Assembly: GCF_019857185.1 (NCBI RefSeq)
Contig: NZ_JAHWXP010000001.1
Span: 124,001-188,000, forward strand
Length of the DNA: 64,000 nt
Direction: 5' to 3'
Source of the DNA: Alteriqipengyuania abyssalis
GTDB lineage: Bacteria; Pseudomonadota; Alphaproteobacteria; Sphingomonadales; Sphingomonadaceae
Under the pieces are notes generated by a model that had not been told where the DNA came from, ran no database searches, and saw nothing but the letters and a program-made list of their open reading frames with translations. Below are positions 44,795 through 52,654 of the stretch, piece by piece. The number at the start of each line of letters is the position of its first letter. The first letter of the stretch is position 1. The position numbers and the translations under genes are program-made.

Positions 44795-45193
44795 ATGACC
44801 AATATCGCCATCATTACCGGCCGCATCGCCCGCGATCCCGACACCCGCGAGACCAAGGGCGGCACCAATGTCACCGGGATCACTGTCGTCACCGATCGCC
44901 CTGCGCGGGACAAGGACGGCAAGACCTACAAGGACGAGAACGGCTACACCGCCAAGGAAAGCGAGTTCCACCGGGTTACCTGCTTCAACGGCCTCGCCAA
45001 GACCGTCGGCCAGTACTGTTCCAAGGGCCAGCTGGTCAGTGTTCAGGGCCGCATCCACTACACCCAGTGGGAGGACAAGGACGGGGGCACGCGCTACGGC
45101 ACCGAGATCCTCGCCGACAAGGTCGACTTCCTCTCGCGCGGCAACGGCAGCGGTGACGATCACGACAACCAGGACGCTCCCGAGATCGACTGA
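44795..45193 (+). CDS. ssb: Single-stranded DNA-binding protein, copy B
   Basis: 132 aa, 126 residues identical to copy A; differences are I7, T17, K21, G98, H123 and Q126 (numbering approximate). OB fold and short acidic tail as in copy A. Two almost identical ssb genes 22 kb apart in one element suggest recent duplication or joining of two related elements. Confidence 0.93.
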   Translation: MTNIAIITGRIARDPDTRETKGGTNVTGITVVTDRPARDKDGKTYKDENGYTAKESEFHRVTCFNGLAKTVGQYCSKGQLVSVQGRIHYTQWEDKDGGTRYGTEILADKVDFLSRGNGSGDDHDNQDAPEID

Positions 45194-45217
45194 ACTCTCA
45201 CCTCGATCTCGCCTCCC

Positions 45218-45252
45218 GAAGGGGTCCTGTCCCAGCCGGACAGGGCCCCTTC
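45218..45252 (+). terminator. Intrinsic terminator-like hairpin after ssb copy B
   Basis: 15-bp stem GAAGGGGTCCTGTCC with one wobble and a 5-nt loop. Only a weak T-tract follows. It has the place, but not the sequence, of the terminator after copy A. Confidence 0.6.
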
Positions 45253-45317
45253 CTCGCGTATGGAACGCCGAAGAACTTTCAGTAATCGTTTGCAAAAGCG
45301 GTGCTACGAAGAGCGCC

Positions 45318-45755
45318 ATGACTGACCAGGCGATCGTTTGCTATCCGGGTGAGGCCGCGACTGCAGCCGAGGTTGTGGCACTTGCAAATGAGTATCGGAT
45401 CGCGGCCCAGCTTCTCGTGCAGAATGGACGGCCCGGAGAACCCAGGTCGCGGGCGCCGTTTCGCATGGTCGCGATTCATGCGGTCGAGCTTTACCTCAAC
45501 GCATTCCTTCTCCGATCGGGTCACAGCGCGGGCGAGGTCCGGGGTCTCCAGCACAACCTCGCGGCAAGGGCGGACCTCGCAGTCGAGCTTGGGCTGGTGC
45601 TGCGGAAGCGGACGCGGGAACACCTGCATGCCATGTCGCAGTCGCGCGAATTTCTTGTGACGCGATACGTGCCCAGCGGGACCAGCCTATCGGAGATCAA
45701 CCGCCTGCAGGCGACGCTGACAGAGGTCGCGCAGAAGGTCTCGGGAGCTATCTAG
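45318..45755 (+). CDS. HEPN-like small protein in the ssb-module cargo slot
   Basis: 145 aa, helical. The stretch PFRMVAIHAVELYLNAFLLRSGHSAGEVRGLQHNLAARADLAVELGL resembles HEPN domains, and RKRTREH fits the R-x(4-6)-H motif of HEPN RNases, though the Asn/Asp next to Arg is not present. It might be a ribonuclease or just a HEPN fold. It takes the place that DUF6437 holds in copy A and reads in the opposite direction. ATG at 45318; no strong ribosome-binding site. Confidence 0.6.
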   Translation: MTDQAIVCYPGEAATAAEVVALANEYRIAAQLLVQNGRPGEPRSRAPFRMVAIHAVELYLNAFLLRSGHSAGEVRGLQHNLAARADLAVELGLVLRKRTREHLHAMSQSREFLVTRYVPSGTSLSEINRLQATLTEVAQKVSGAI

Positions 45756-45951
45756 CTTGGGACCGGAGGGGAGGGGCCTGGCTCACGTTCTCCCATTCTG
45801 ATGGCCGTGCAACAGGCGCGTCAAGGACGGCAGGGTCCCACCATTTTGACTCCCCTTCGCTACGCTACGGTCCGACAAAATCGTTACCCCTACCGCCGCT
45901 TCGCGGTCGCCCAAGTGGGCGATCCCTGACCCGCCGGCCGCACGCCCATCC

Positions 45952-45992
45952 GTCCTGCTCCTGCCGTCAACGGCAGACATCAGGAGGATACA
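45952..45992 (+). promoter_or_regulatory. Hairpin leader overlapping the ribosome-binding site of the 73-aa gene, copy B
   Basis: CTGCCG-TCAA-CGGCAG (45961-45976) precedes CAGGAGGA (45981-45988). CTCCTG (45958-45963) can pair with CAGGAG instead. Compared with copy A, a T-A pair has become C-G in the stem, which keeps pairing. Confidence 0.55.
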
Positions 45993-46214
45993 ATGGCTTC
46001 AATTGCTCGGATCAATTCGAACTCGGAACGCTACTTTGCCGCGCTGGCTGTGGCAGAGCGTCGGGCGTTGCACAGCTTCTTCGATCAGCATATCGTTGAG
46101 GACCGAGAACTCGGATACTTTGCTTTGGATGAGGGTGACTACAACGCGCTTCCTGCGCATCTTGCAGCGCGCGTGGTGCATACGGTTCATGGGGCAATGC
46201 TCGATGAGTTCTGA
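45993..46214 (+). CDS. 73-aa conserved protein of the ssb module, copy B
   Basis: The C-terminal part RALHSFFDQHIVEDRELGYFALDEGDYNALPAHLAARVVHTVHGAMLDEF is nearly that of copy A; the first 20 residues are unrelated in detail. The same leader hairpin and the same terminator type flank it. The pattern of a variable head and fixed body points to real selection on the body. No known family. Confidence 0.75.
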   Translation: MASIARINSNSERYFAALAVAERRALHSFFDQHIVEDRELGYFALDEGDYNALPAHLAARVVHTVHGAMLDEF

Positions 46215-46225
46215 CCGTAGGATCA

Positions 46226-46258
46226 GGGCGGGGACCGGGAACGGTTCCTGCCTTTTTT
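46226..46258 (+). terminator. Intrinsic terminator after the 73-aa gene, copy B
   Basis: Stem GGCGGGGACCG/CGGTTCCTGCC with GGAA loop and G-T pairs, then six T. Same design as copy A. Confidence 0.82.
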
Positions 46259-46491
46259 CTTGTTCGCAGGGTTAGGAGAGATGGGTATTCCCGATCGTTC
46301 TGCACCTCATCTCCATTCGATCTTGGGACAGTCCGGTGATGGCTATCTGGTCCCTATGATCCTCTCAAACGACCGGGCAATTGGCCCGCCTGGGGAATGA
46401 CCCGCCGAGGGGGATTCTCACATAACTAAGGCCAGTTGGTAGCCCACCGGCATTTTCGCCCTGAATCTCGCTTTTCCCTACGAGGACACAA
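46259..46491. other. Gene-free stretch before the transfer genes (oriT region candidate)
   Basis: No gene is supported. A short hairpin CGGGC-AATTG-GCCCG lies around 46367-46381. Position upstream of the RHH-TraD-relaxase genes makes this stretch and the next ~350 bases the natural place for oriT, but no nick site can be named. Confidence 0.35.
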
Positions 46492-46610
46492 TTGCTCGCG
46501 CTCCAAGAATAAGGATTAGAATTCAACCCATTGAACGGAACTCAGGGCCTCCTGAAAAGCCCCGCACACATTGGAACTTGACAGGCACACCGTACGCAGC
46601 GGGTGCTGCA
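46492..46610. repeat. Conserved intergenic block, right copy (possible att or oriT-like site)
   Basis: TTGCTCGCGCTCCAA (46492-46506) and GCACACCGTACGCAGC (46585-46600), then GGGT and GCTGCA. Both words are identical to the left copy. Only the 4-nt spacer of the small hairpin differs (CTAA left, GGGT right). Confidence 0.65.
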
Positions 46611-46840
46611 ATGGAAGGCGCGGATTTGCTTCGCGAATTCGCCAGAAATCGCCGGTGACATCTTCTGTGCCGGATACGGTCCACTTGCTCGCCAGTCCGT
46701 GCCGAGTCGGCACAGATCCATGTAGTTTTCTGAAAAGCGATGTGAATTTTTCGTTTTCCTACACCCCTAGCGGCGGCCTAGAGTGGCACTTGCCTTTCGA
46801 AGGGTGAGCCAGGTTCTTTGAACACAAGGAACTTGGAAAA

Positions 46841-47170
46841 ATGCAAAGACACCACCGGTTCGTGACCTACGTCACGCCCCTGATCGCCGAATGGATCAGG
46901 AAACAATCCGATGAGCGCAGGGTCAGCGCGAGCATCGTCATTGGCGATTGCATTTTCGACGCCTGGCACCGCGCAACTGAAGCCGATCTAAGGACTCCGG
47001 CGACCGATCCGGTGCGCCAGAATATCTTCATCACGGTCGCGCTCGACGCCCTGCTCACGCACCATCCGCATGCCGACCTGCGCGAGAAAACGGTCGCTGC
47101 CTATCAACGCCGGCTGGAGCGCCTCGGGATCGTTGCACCCCGGCCGCAGGGAGGCGACGATGAAGCATAA
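46841..47170 (+). CDS. Probable ribbon-helix-helix relaxosome accessory protein (TrwA/TraY-like position)
   Basis: 109 aa. The start reads as a short strand followed by two helices: RFVTYVTPLIAEWIRKQSDERRVSASIVIGDCIFDAW, which fits a ribbon-helix-helix DNA-binding fold. The rest is helical. It overlaps traD by 11 bp, and the order RHH-coupling protein-relaxase is that of trwA-trwB-trwC in R388. It probably binds oriT. The fold assignment is by eye only. Confidence 0.62.
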   Translation: MQRHHRFVTYVTPLIAEWIRKQSDERRVSASIVIGDCIFDAWHRATEADLRTPATDPVRQNIFITVALDALLTHHPHADLREKTVAAYQRRLERLGIVAPRPQGGDDEA

Positions 47171-49499
47171 TCTCGTCAACTTCACCCGCGGCAGCCAGCT
47201 TCTTGGCCACTTCGGTTTCATGTTTGCGGCGGGTCTCAAGGGACCGCTTATCGTCACCGTTCTGGTCGCCCTGGGCCTTGTCTACTGGGAAGTGAGCGGA
47301 GCGCTCGACGACCACCAGATCTACCTTCTGTGGATGCATGTATATGCTTCGGCCTATGGTTTCATGGAGTTCGATCCCGACAAGCTCGTGAACCTCAAGC
47401 TGGCCGATGGCAGCATGGTTGCCTTCCCCATTTCGGTGGTCACCGACTACCCGCCAATGCGCGAGGCAGTCGCGCTCTTTCGGTCGACAGCTGTCGGCGC
47501 GCTCTGGCTTGCTGCTCTGATCCTTGCCCCGCTGTTCCTGCTCTTCTGGTGGGTCGCCGAGCGCTTCGGTGAGCGCTCGAAACAGAAGAAGCATGTGCGC
47601 GGCGCGGAGCTTGCAACCCTCCCCGAACTGAAGCGCGAGATCGAACGGCACAACCGCGATGCACGTTCGCGCGAATACGGCGAAACCATGGGCTGGAAAT
47701 GGCGACTTGCCGGGTCCAGTTACCTTCGCGATGCAGGCTTCTATGCTCCTGCGCATCTGGCCCGTGTCAGCTGGCCCTGGCGGCTCGAGCAGAGTCACGC
47801 GATGCTGGTCGGCACCACCGGGACGGGCAAGACGGTGGTGCTCACCGAGCTGGCAGACGAGATCCGGCAACGCGGTGAACGCGCGGTCATCTTCGACCTT
47901 ACCGGTGCCTTCATCGAGACATTCTACGAGCCCGAACGCGACATCATCCTGAACCCGCTCGACGCACGCTGTCCGGCCTGGAGCGTGTTTAACGATTGCA
48001 CGACCCGCGCCGAATTCCATGCCGCAGCGGAGTCCCTGGTTCCTCATGACGGAGGTGGCGCCGAACAGTTCTGGGTGCTCGCTGCGCGCACGCTGTTCGT
48101 CGAGACCTGCCTCAAGCTCGCCGAGGCTGGAAGGGGCACCAATGCCGCGCTCGCGCACGAATTAATGAACGCCGATCTCTCCGACCTGCACCAGCTGCTC
48201 GAAGACACGATGGCAGGACCGATCAGCACGCCGAGCGCGGCGCGCATGGCGGAATCGGTGCGCGCGGTCTTCAACGTCAACGCCAAGGCTTTGCAGATGC
48301 TGCCCGAGGACGGCGTGCCCTTTTCGGTCCGCGAATGGGTCAACGGAGCGGGCAAACCCGGCTCGATCCTGTTCCTCTCGGCGCGCTACATCGACATGAG
48401 CGTGCTCTCGCAGTTGCTTACCCTGTGGCTCGATACATCGATCAACACGCTGATGGCGGGCGAGCGTTCGCGCGACCTCAGACTATGGTTCCTGATCGAC
48501 GAGCTGGGCGCGCTCCATCGCCTGCCTTCGCTCGAGAAGGGCCTCCAGACCGCGCGCAATTTCGGAGGCGCGATCGTCACCGGCATCCATGCCTTTGCCA
48601 AGCTCAAGGACGTCTACGGTGAGAACATGGCGAAGACCCTGTCCTCGCTTGCCCGCACCAAGCTGATCCTCGGCACGGCGGACCGCGAGACCGCCACTTG
48701 GTGTTCGGATGTCATCGGCCACCGCGAGGTGCGCGAGATGGAGGAAGGCTACAGCTACGGCTACAACAACGCACGCGACGCGGTCAGCCTGACGCCGCGG
48801 CGTCAGGTGGTCCCGCTGCTGCTCCCAGACGAACTGATGAAGCTCAAGAACCTCCACGGCTTCATCAAGTTTCCGGAAGGTTTTCCCGCAGCGCCGGTCG
48901 TCCTTCAGCCACGAAATTGGCCCCGGGTAGCGGAAGGCTTTATCGCGCGAGAGATCCCCAAGACGACCAAGAAGACAGCGTCCGCAGGCGGCGAAGCGGG
49001 AACCACGACACAGCCAACCGGAGCTTCCGAAACGAGCGACAATGACGGTGATCCGCGCCGGATGAAGGACAAGCACGATCCGTCCAATCGTCCTGCAAAG
49101 AGGCCCCGCAAGGACCAGCAAAAGGATCCAAACCGGGGTCGTCGGACAACCAAGGTCGAGCAGGCGCGGCCGGAACAAACCAAGGTGCGAAACCCTCGCG
49201 TTCGAGCACAAAGGGACGCGCTTCCAGCCCAATCCCGGCCCGCGCAATCCGAGCTCCTCTTGGCCTCCAAGACCGACGAGGATCGTGACAGGGAGCAGGA
49301 AACTGTACAGGCGCGGCGGTCCGACATTCCCGATCCTGCGACCCACCAGCGAGCACAGGACGCTCGCGGCAAGGCCGACCAGAAGATGCAGGAGGAGCAG
49401 CAGAAATCGCTCCTGGGCGGCGCCGCGAAGCAAGGACGGAGCGCTGACGAAGGCCAAGACCACGACCATGATCTCGGCGACTACGATCCCGATATGTGA
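47160..49499 (+). CDS. traD: TraD-type conjugative coupling protein
   Basis: 779 aa from the ATG at 47160. Two N-terminal TM helices (~28-48 and ~112-140), Walker A GTTGTGKT (~218-225) and Walker B LWFLIDELGALHRLPSLEKGLQTARNFGGAIVTGIHAF (~440-480) define a TraD/TraG AAA+ coupling ATPase. The last ~180 residues are highly charged and disordered (KDKHDPSNRPAKRPRKDQQKDPNRGRR), ending DYDPDM. It couples the relaxosome to the mating channel. No channel genes lie in this window. Confidence 0.95.
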   Translation: MKHNLVNFTRGSQLLGHFGFMFAAGLKGPLIVTVLVALGLVYWEVSGALDDHQIYLLWMHVYASAYGFMEFDPDKLVNLKLADGSMVAFPISVVTDYPPMREAVALFRSTAVGALWLAALILAPLFLLFWWVAERFGERSKQKKHVRGAELATLPELKREIERHNRDARSREYGETMGWKWRLAGSSYLRDAGFYAPAHLARVSWPWRLEQSHAMLVGTTGTGKTVVLTELADEIRQRGERAVIFDLTGAFIETFYEPERDIILNPLDARCPAWSVFNDCTTRAEFHAAAESLVPHDGGGAEQFWVLAARTLFVETCLKLAEAGRGTNAALAHELMNADLSDLHQLLEDTMAGPISTPSAARMAESVRAVFNVNAKALQMLPEDGVPFSVREWVNGAGKPGSILFLSARYIDMSVLSQLLTLWLDTSINTLMAGERSRDLRLWFLIDELGALHRLPSLEKGLQTARNFGGAIVTGIHAFAKLKDVYGENMAKTLSSLARTKLILGTADRETATWCSDVIGHREVREMEEGYSYGYNNARDAVSLTPRRQVVPLLLPDELMKLKNLHGFIKFPEGFPAAPVVLQPRNWPRVAEGFIAREIPKTTKKTASAGGEAGTTTQPTGASETSDNDGDPRRMKDKHDPSNRPAKRPRKDQQKDPNRGRRTTKVEQARPEQTKVRNPRVRAQRDALPAQSRPAQSELLLASKTDEDRDREQETVQARRSDIPDPATHQRAQDARGKADQKMQEEQQKSLLGGAAKQGRSADEGQDHDHDLGDYDPDM

Positions 49500-49546
49500 C
49501 GCCGACCAGGGGAGGGGCGAGAGCTTGCGAAAGGTAATCCTGCCCC

Positions 49547-52459
49547 ATGCTTTCCGTCGCCAATGTCCGTTCGCCATCGGCGGCGGCAAGCTACTTTGCC
49601 TCAGACAATTACTACGCCAGTGCCGATGCCGATCGTTCGGGTCAATGGATCGGTGACGCCGCGAAACGCCTCGGTCTTGAGGGGAAGGTCGAGGCCAAGG
49701 CGTTCGACGCGCTGCTGCGCGGTGAGCTGCCCGACGGGAGCAGCGTCGGCAATCCCGGCCAGGCGCACAGACCGGGCACCGATCTCACCTTTTCGGTGCC
49801 CAAGAGCTGGTCGCTGCTGGCACTCGTCGGGAAGGACGACAGGATCATCGCCGCCTACCGTGAAGCCGTCGTCGAGGCGCTGCACTGGGCCGAAAAGAAC
49901 GCGGCCGAGACCCGGATCGTCGAGAAGGGCAAGGTGGTCACTCAGGCGACGGGTAATCTCGCTGTCGGCCTGTTCCAGCATGACACCAACCGCAACCAGG
50001 AACCCAACCTTCACTTCCACGCGGTGATCGCCAACGTCACGCAGGGGAGGGACGGTAAGTGGCGAACGCTCAAGAACGATCGGCTCTGGCAGCTCAATAC
50101 CACGCTCAACTCGATCACAATGGCGCGCTTTCGAGTTGCGGTCGAAAAGCTTGGCTACGAGCCGGGTCCGGTGCTCAAGCACGGCAATTTCGAGGCGCGC
50201 GGGATCTCGCGCGAGCAGGTCATGGCGTTCTCGACCCGCCGCAAGGAGGTGCTCGAGGCGCGGCGGGGTCCGGGCCTTGAAGCCGGCCGCATCGCTGCGC
50301 TCGATACCCGCGCGAGCAAGGAGGTGATCGACGACCGCAAGACCCTCGGCAAACAGTGGAGCGAGGCGGCAAAGTCGATCGGCCTCGACCTCCCACCGCT
50401 GGTCGATCGCGCCCGGACCAAGGCGCTCGGGCAAAGCGTGGAAGCGACGCGGATCGGCTCGCTGGCCGAGCGAGGTCGGGCGTGGCTCAGCCGCCTCGCC
50501 GCGCATGTAAGGGGCGATCCTGCCGATCCCCTGGTGCCCCCTTCGGTGCTGAAGCAGGACCGCCAGACTATCGCCGCAGCGCAGGCTGTTGCCTCGGCGG
50601 TGCGCCACCTCTCGCAGCGCGAGGCGGCGTTCGAGCGGACAGCGCTCTACAAGGCCGCGCTCGATTTCGGGCTGCCGACCACGATTGCCGATGTCGAGAA
50701 GCGGACCAGGGCTTTGGTGCGTTCAGGTGACCTGATTGCGGGCAAGGGCGAGCACAAGGATTGGCTTGCTTCGCGCGATGCTGTCGTGACCGAACAACGA
50801 ATCTTGTCCGAGGTCGCCGCCGGAAAGGGCAACAGTTCGCTGGCGATTGAACCGCAAAAGGCCGTCGCATCTGTCCAGGCGGCCGCGCTCACGGGGCAGG
50901 GGTTCCGGCTCAACGAGGGGCAATTGGCAGCGGCGCAGCTGATCCTTACGTCGAAGGATCGCACGGTCGCGGTCCAGGGCATCGCGGGTGCCGGCAAGAG
51001 CAGCGTGTTGAAGCCCGTTGCCGAGGTGCTGCGCGATGAAGGACACCCGGTCATCGGACTCGCGATCCAGAACACGCTCGTACAAATGCTCGAACGCGAT
51101 ACCGGGATCGGATCGCAGACACTGGCGCGCTTTCTCGGAGGCTGGACAAAACTGCTCGACGATCCGAGCAGTGTCGCTTTGCGCACCGAAGCGCAGAAGA
51201 GCCTCAGGGATCATGTGCTGGTGCTCGACGAGGCCTCGATGGTCTCGAACGAGGACAAGGAAAAGCTCGTTCGCCTTGTCAATCTGGCAGGCGTTCATCG
51301 CCTTGTCCTTATGGGGGATCGCAAGCAGCTGGGCGCGGTCGATGCGGGCAAGCCGTTCGCGCTGCTTCAGCGGGCAGGGATCGCGCGGGCACAAATGGCT
51401 ACGAACCTGCGCGCCCGAGACCCGGTCGTGCGCGAAGCGCAGGCAGCAGCCCAGGTAGGCGACGTGCGCAAGGCACTTCGCCATCTGAAATCGCATACCG
51501 TCGAGGCCAGGGGCGATGGTGCGCAGGTCGCTGCTGAAACCTGGCTGGCTCTCGACAAGGAAACGCGCGCGCGGACTTCGATCTACGCTTCGGGACGCGC
51601 AATTCGTTCCGCGGTCAACGCGGCGGTCCAGCAGGGCCTACTCGCCAATCGCGAGATCGGTCCTGGCAATATGAAGCTGGAGGTCCTCGACCGCGTGAAC
51701 GCGACCCGGGAAGAGCTACGACACCTTCCAGCCTACCGGGCGGGCCGGGTGCTCGAGGTCTCCAGGAAGCAGCAGGCCCTCGGCCTTTCCGTAGGTGAGT
51801 ACCGCGTCATCGGGCAGGACCGGAATGGGAAGCTGGTCGAAATCGAGGACAAGCGTGGCAAGCGGTCGCGGTTCGATCCGGCTCGGATCAAAGCTGGAAA
51901 GGGTGACAACAATCTCACTTTGCTCGAGCCGCGCAAACTCGAAATCCACGAGTGCGACCGGATACGGTGGACCCGCAATGATCACCGACGCAGCCTGTTC
52001 AACGCCGACCAGGCGAGGGTTGTCGCAATAGTCGGAGGCAAGGTCACCTTCGAAACTTCCAAGGGCGACCAGATCGAGCTCAAGAGGGACGATCCGATGC
52101 TCAAGCGGATCGACCTCGCCTATGCACTCAACGCCCATATGGCACAGGGCCTGACATCGGATCGCGGTATCGCGGTGATGGACAGTCGCGAGCGCAACCT
52201 GTCGAACCAGAAGACGTTTCTGGTGACGGTCACGAGATTGCGCGATCACCTGACGTTGGTGGTCGACAGTTCGGACAAGCTCGGCGCCGCTGTCGCCCGA
52301 AACAAGGGCGAGAAGGCATCCGCCATCGAGGTCACGGAACGGCTCAAGCCGACTAGCAAGAAGGGCAACGAGGCCATTGAGCCGAAACCGGAGGAGGCTA
52401 GCAAGGCCGAGAAGGAGCTGACCCTGAGCAAGAGCAAGACGCTGGATTTTGGGATATGA
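49547..52459 (+). CDS. traI: MobF relaxase-helicase (TraI/TrwC family)
   Basis: 970 aa. The relaxase domain has catalytic tyrosines near the N-terminus (Tyr16, Tyr22, Tyr23) and the His triad His145, His156, His158 in HDTNRNQEPNLHFHAV. The helicase domain has Walker A GIAGAGKSS (~477-485), Walker B LVLDEASMVS, and late motif AHMAQGLTSDRGIAVMDS. Length is close to TrwC (966 aa), much shorter than F TraI. It nicks oriT, stays linked to the strand and unwinds DNA for transfer. An SD-like GAAAGG lies before the ATG. Confidence 0.95.
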   Translation: MLSVANVRSPSAAASYFASDNYYASADADRSGQWIGDAAKRLGLEGKVEAKAFDALLRGELPDGSSVGNPGQAHRPGTDLTFSVPKSWSLLALVGKDDRIIAAYREAVVEALHWAEKNAAETRIVEKGKVVTQATGNLAVGLFQHDTNRNQEPNLHFHAVIANVTQGRDGKWRTLKNDRLWQLNTTLNSITMARFRVAVEKLGYEPGPVLKHGNFEARGISREQVMAFSTRRKEVLEARRGPGLEAGRIAALDTRASKEVIDDRKTLGKQWSEAAKSIGLDLPPLVDRARTKALGQSVEATRIGSLAERGRAWLSRLAAHVRGDPADPLVPPSVLKQDRQTIAAAQAVASAVRHLSQREAAFERTALYKAALDFGLPTTIADVEKRTRALVRSGDLIAGKGEHKDWLASRDAVVTEQRILSEVAAGKGNSSLAIEPQKAVASVQAAALTGQGFRLNEGQLAAAQLILTSKDRTVAVQGIAGAGKSSVLKPVAEVLRDEGHPVIGLAIQNTLVQMLERDTGIGSQTLARFLGGWTKLLDDPSSVALRTEAQKSLRDHVLVLDEASMVSNEDKEKLVRLVNLAGVHRLVLMGDRKQLGAVDAGKPFALLQRAGIARAQMATNLRARDPVVREAQAAAQVGDVRKALRHLKSHTVEARGDGAQVAAETWLALDKETRARTSIYASGRAIRSAVNAAVQQGLLANREIGPGNMKLEVLDRVNATREELRHLPAYRAGRVLEVSRKQQALGLSVGEYRVIGQDRNGKLVEIEDKRGKRSRFDPARIKAGKGDNNLTLLEPRKLEIHECDRIRWTRNDHRRSLFNADQARVVAIVGGKVTFETSKGDQIELKRDDPMLKRIDLAYALNAHMAQGLTSDRGIAVMDSRERNLSNQKTFLVTVTRLRDHLTLVVDSSDKLGAAVARNKGEKASAIEVTERLKPTSKKGNEAIEPKPEEASKAEKELTLSKSKTLDFGI

Positions 52460-52654
52460 ACGGCAAGCTTGCGCCCTCATCTTCGTCATCAAATCCGATT
52501 GGTGATATACCAAAAGTGGACGATATTCACCCATAGCTCTCGCGTGTTGCTTTGGCATACCGGTTCGACAACTCTCGCCGCGCGTTAGTGTGCTAATTCC
52601 CAAAAAGCTAAGTTTGTTGGGTCGACTTGGCCATCGGAGGTTTGAGGCAAACTA

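Noticed and set aside
46367-46381. CGGGC-AATTG-GCCCG hairpin as the oriT nick hairpin
   Set aside because: A 5-bp stem is common by chance at this GC content and no nick-site consensus for this relaxase is known to me.
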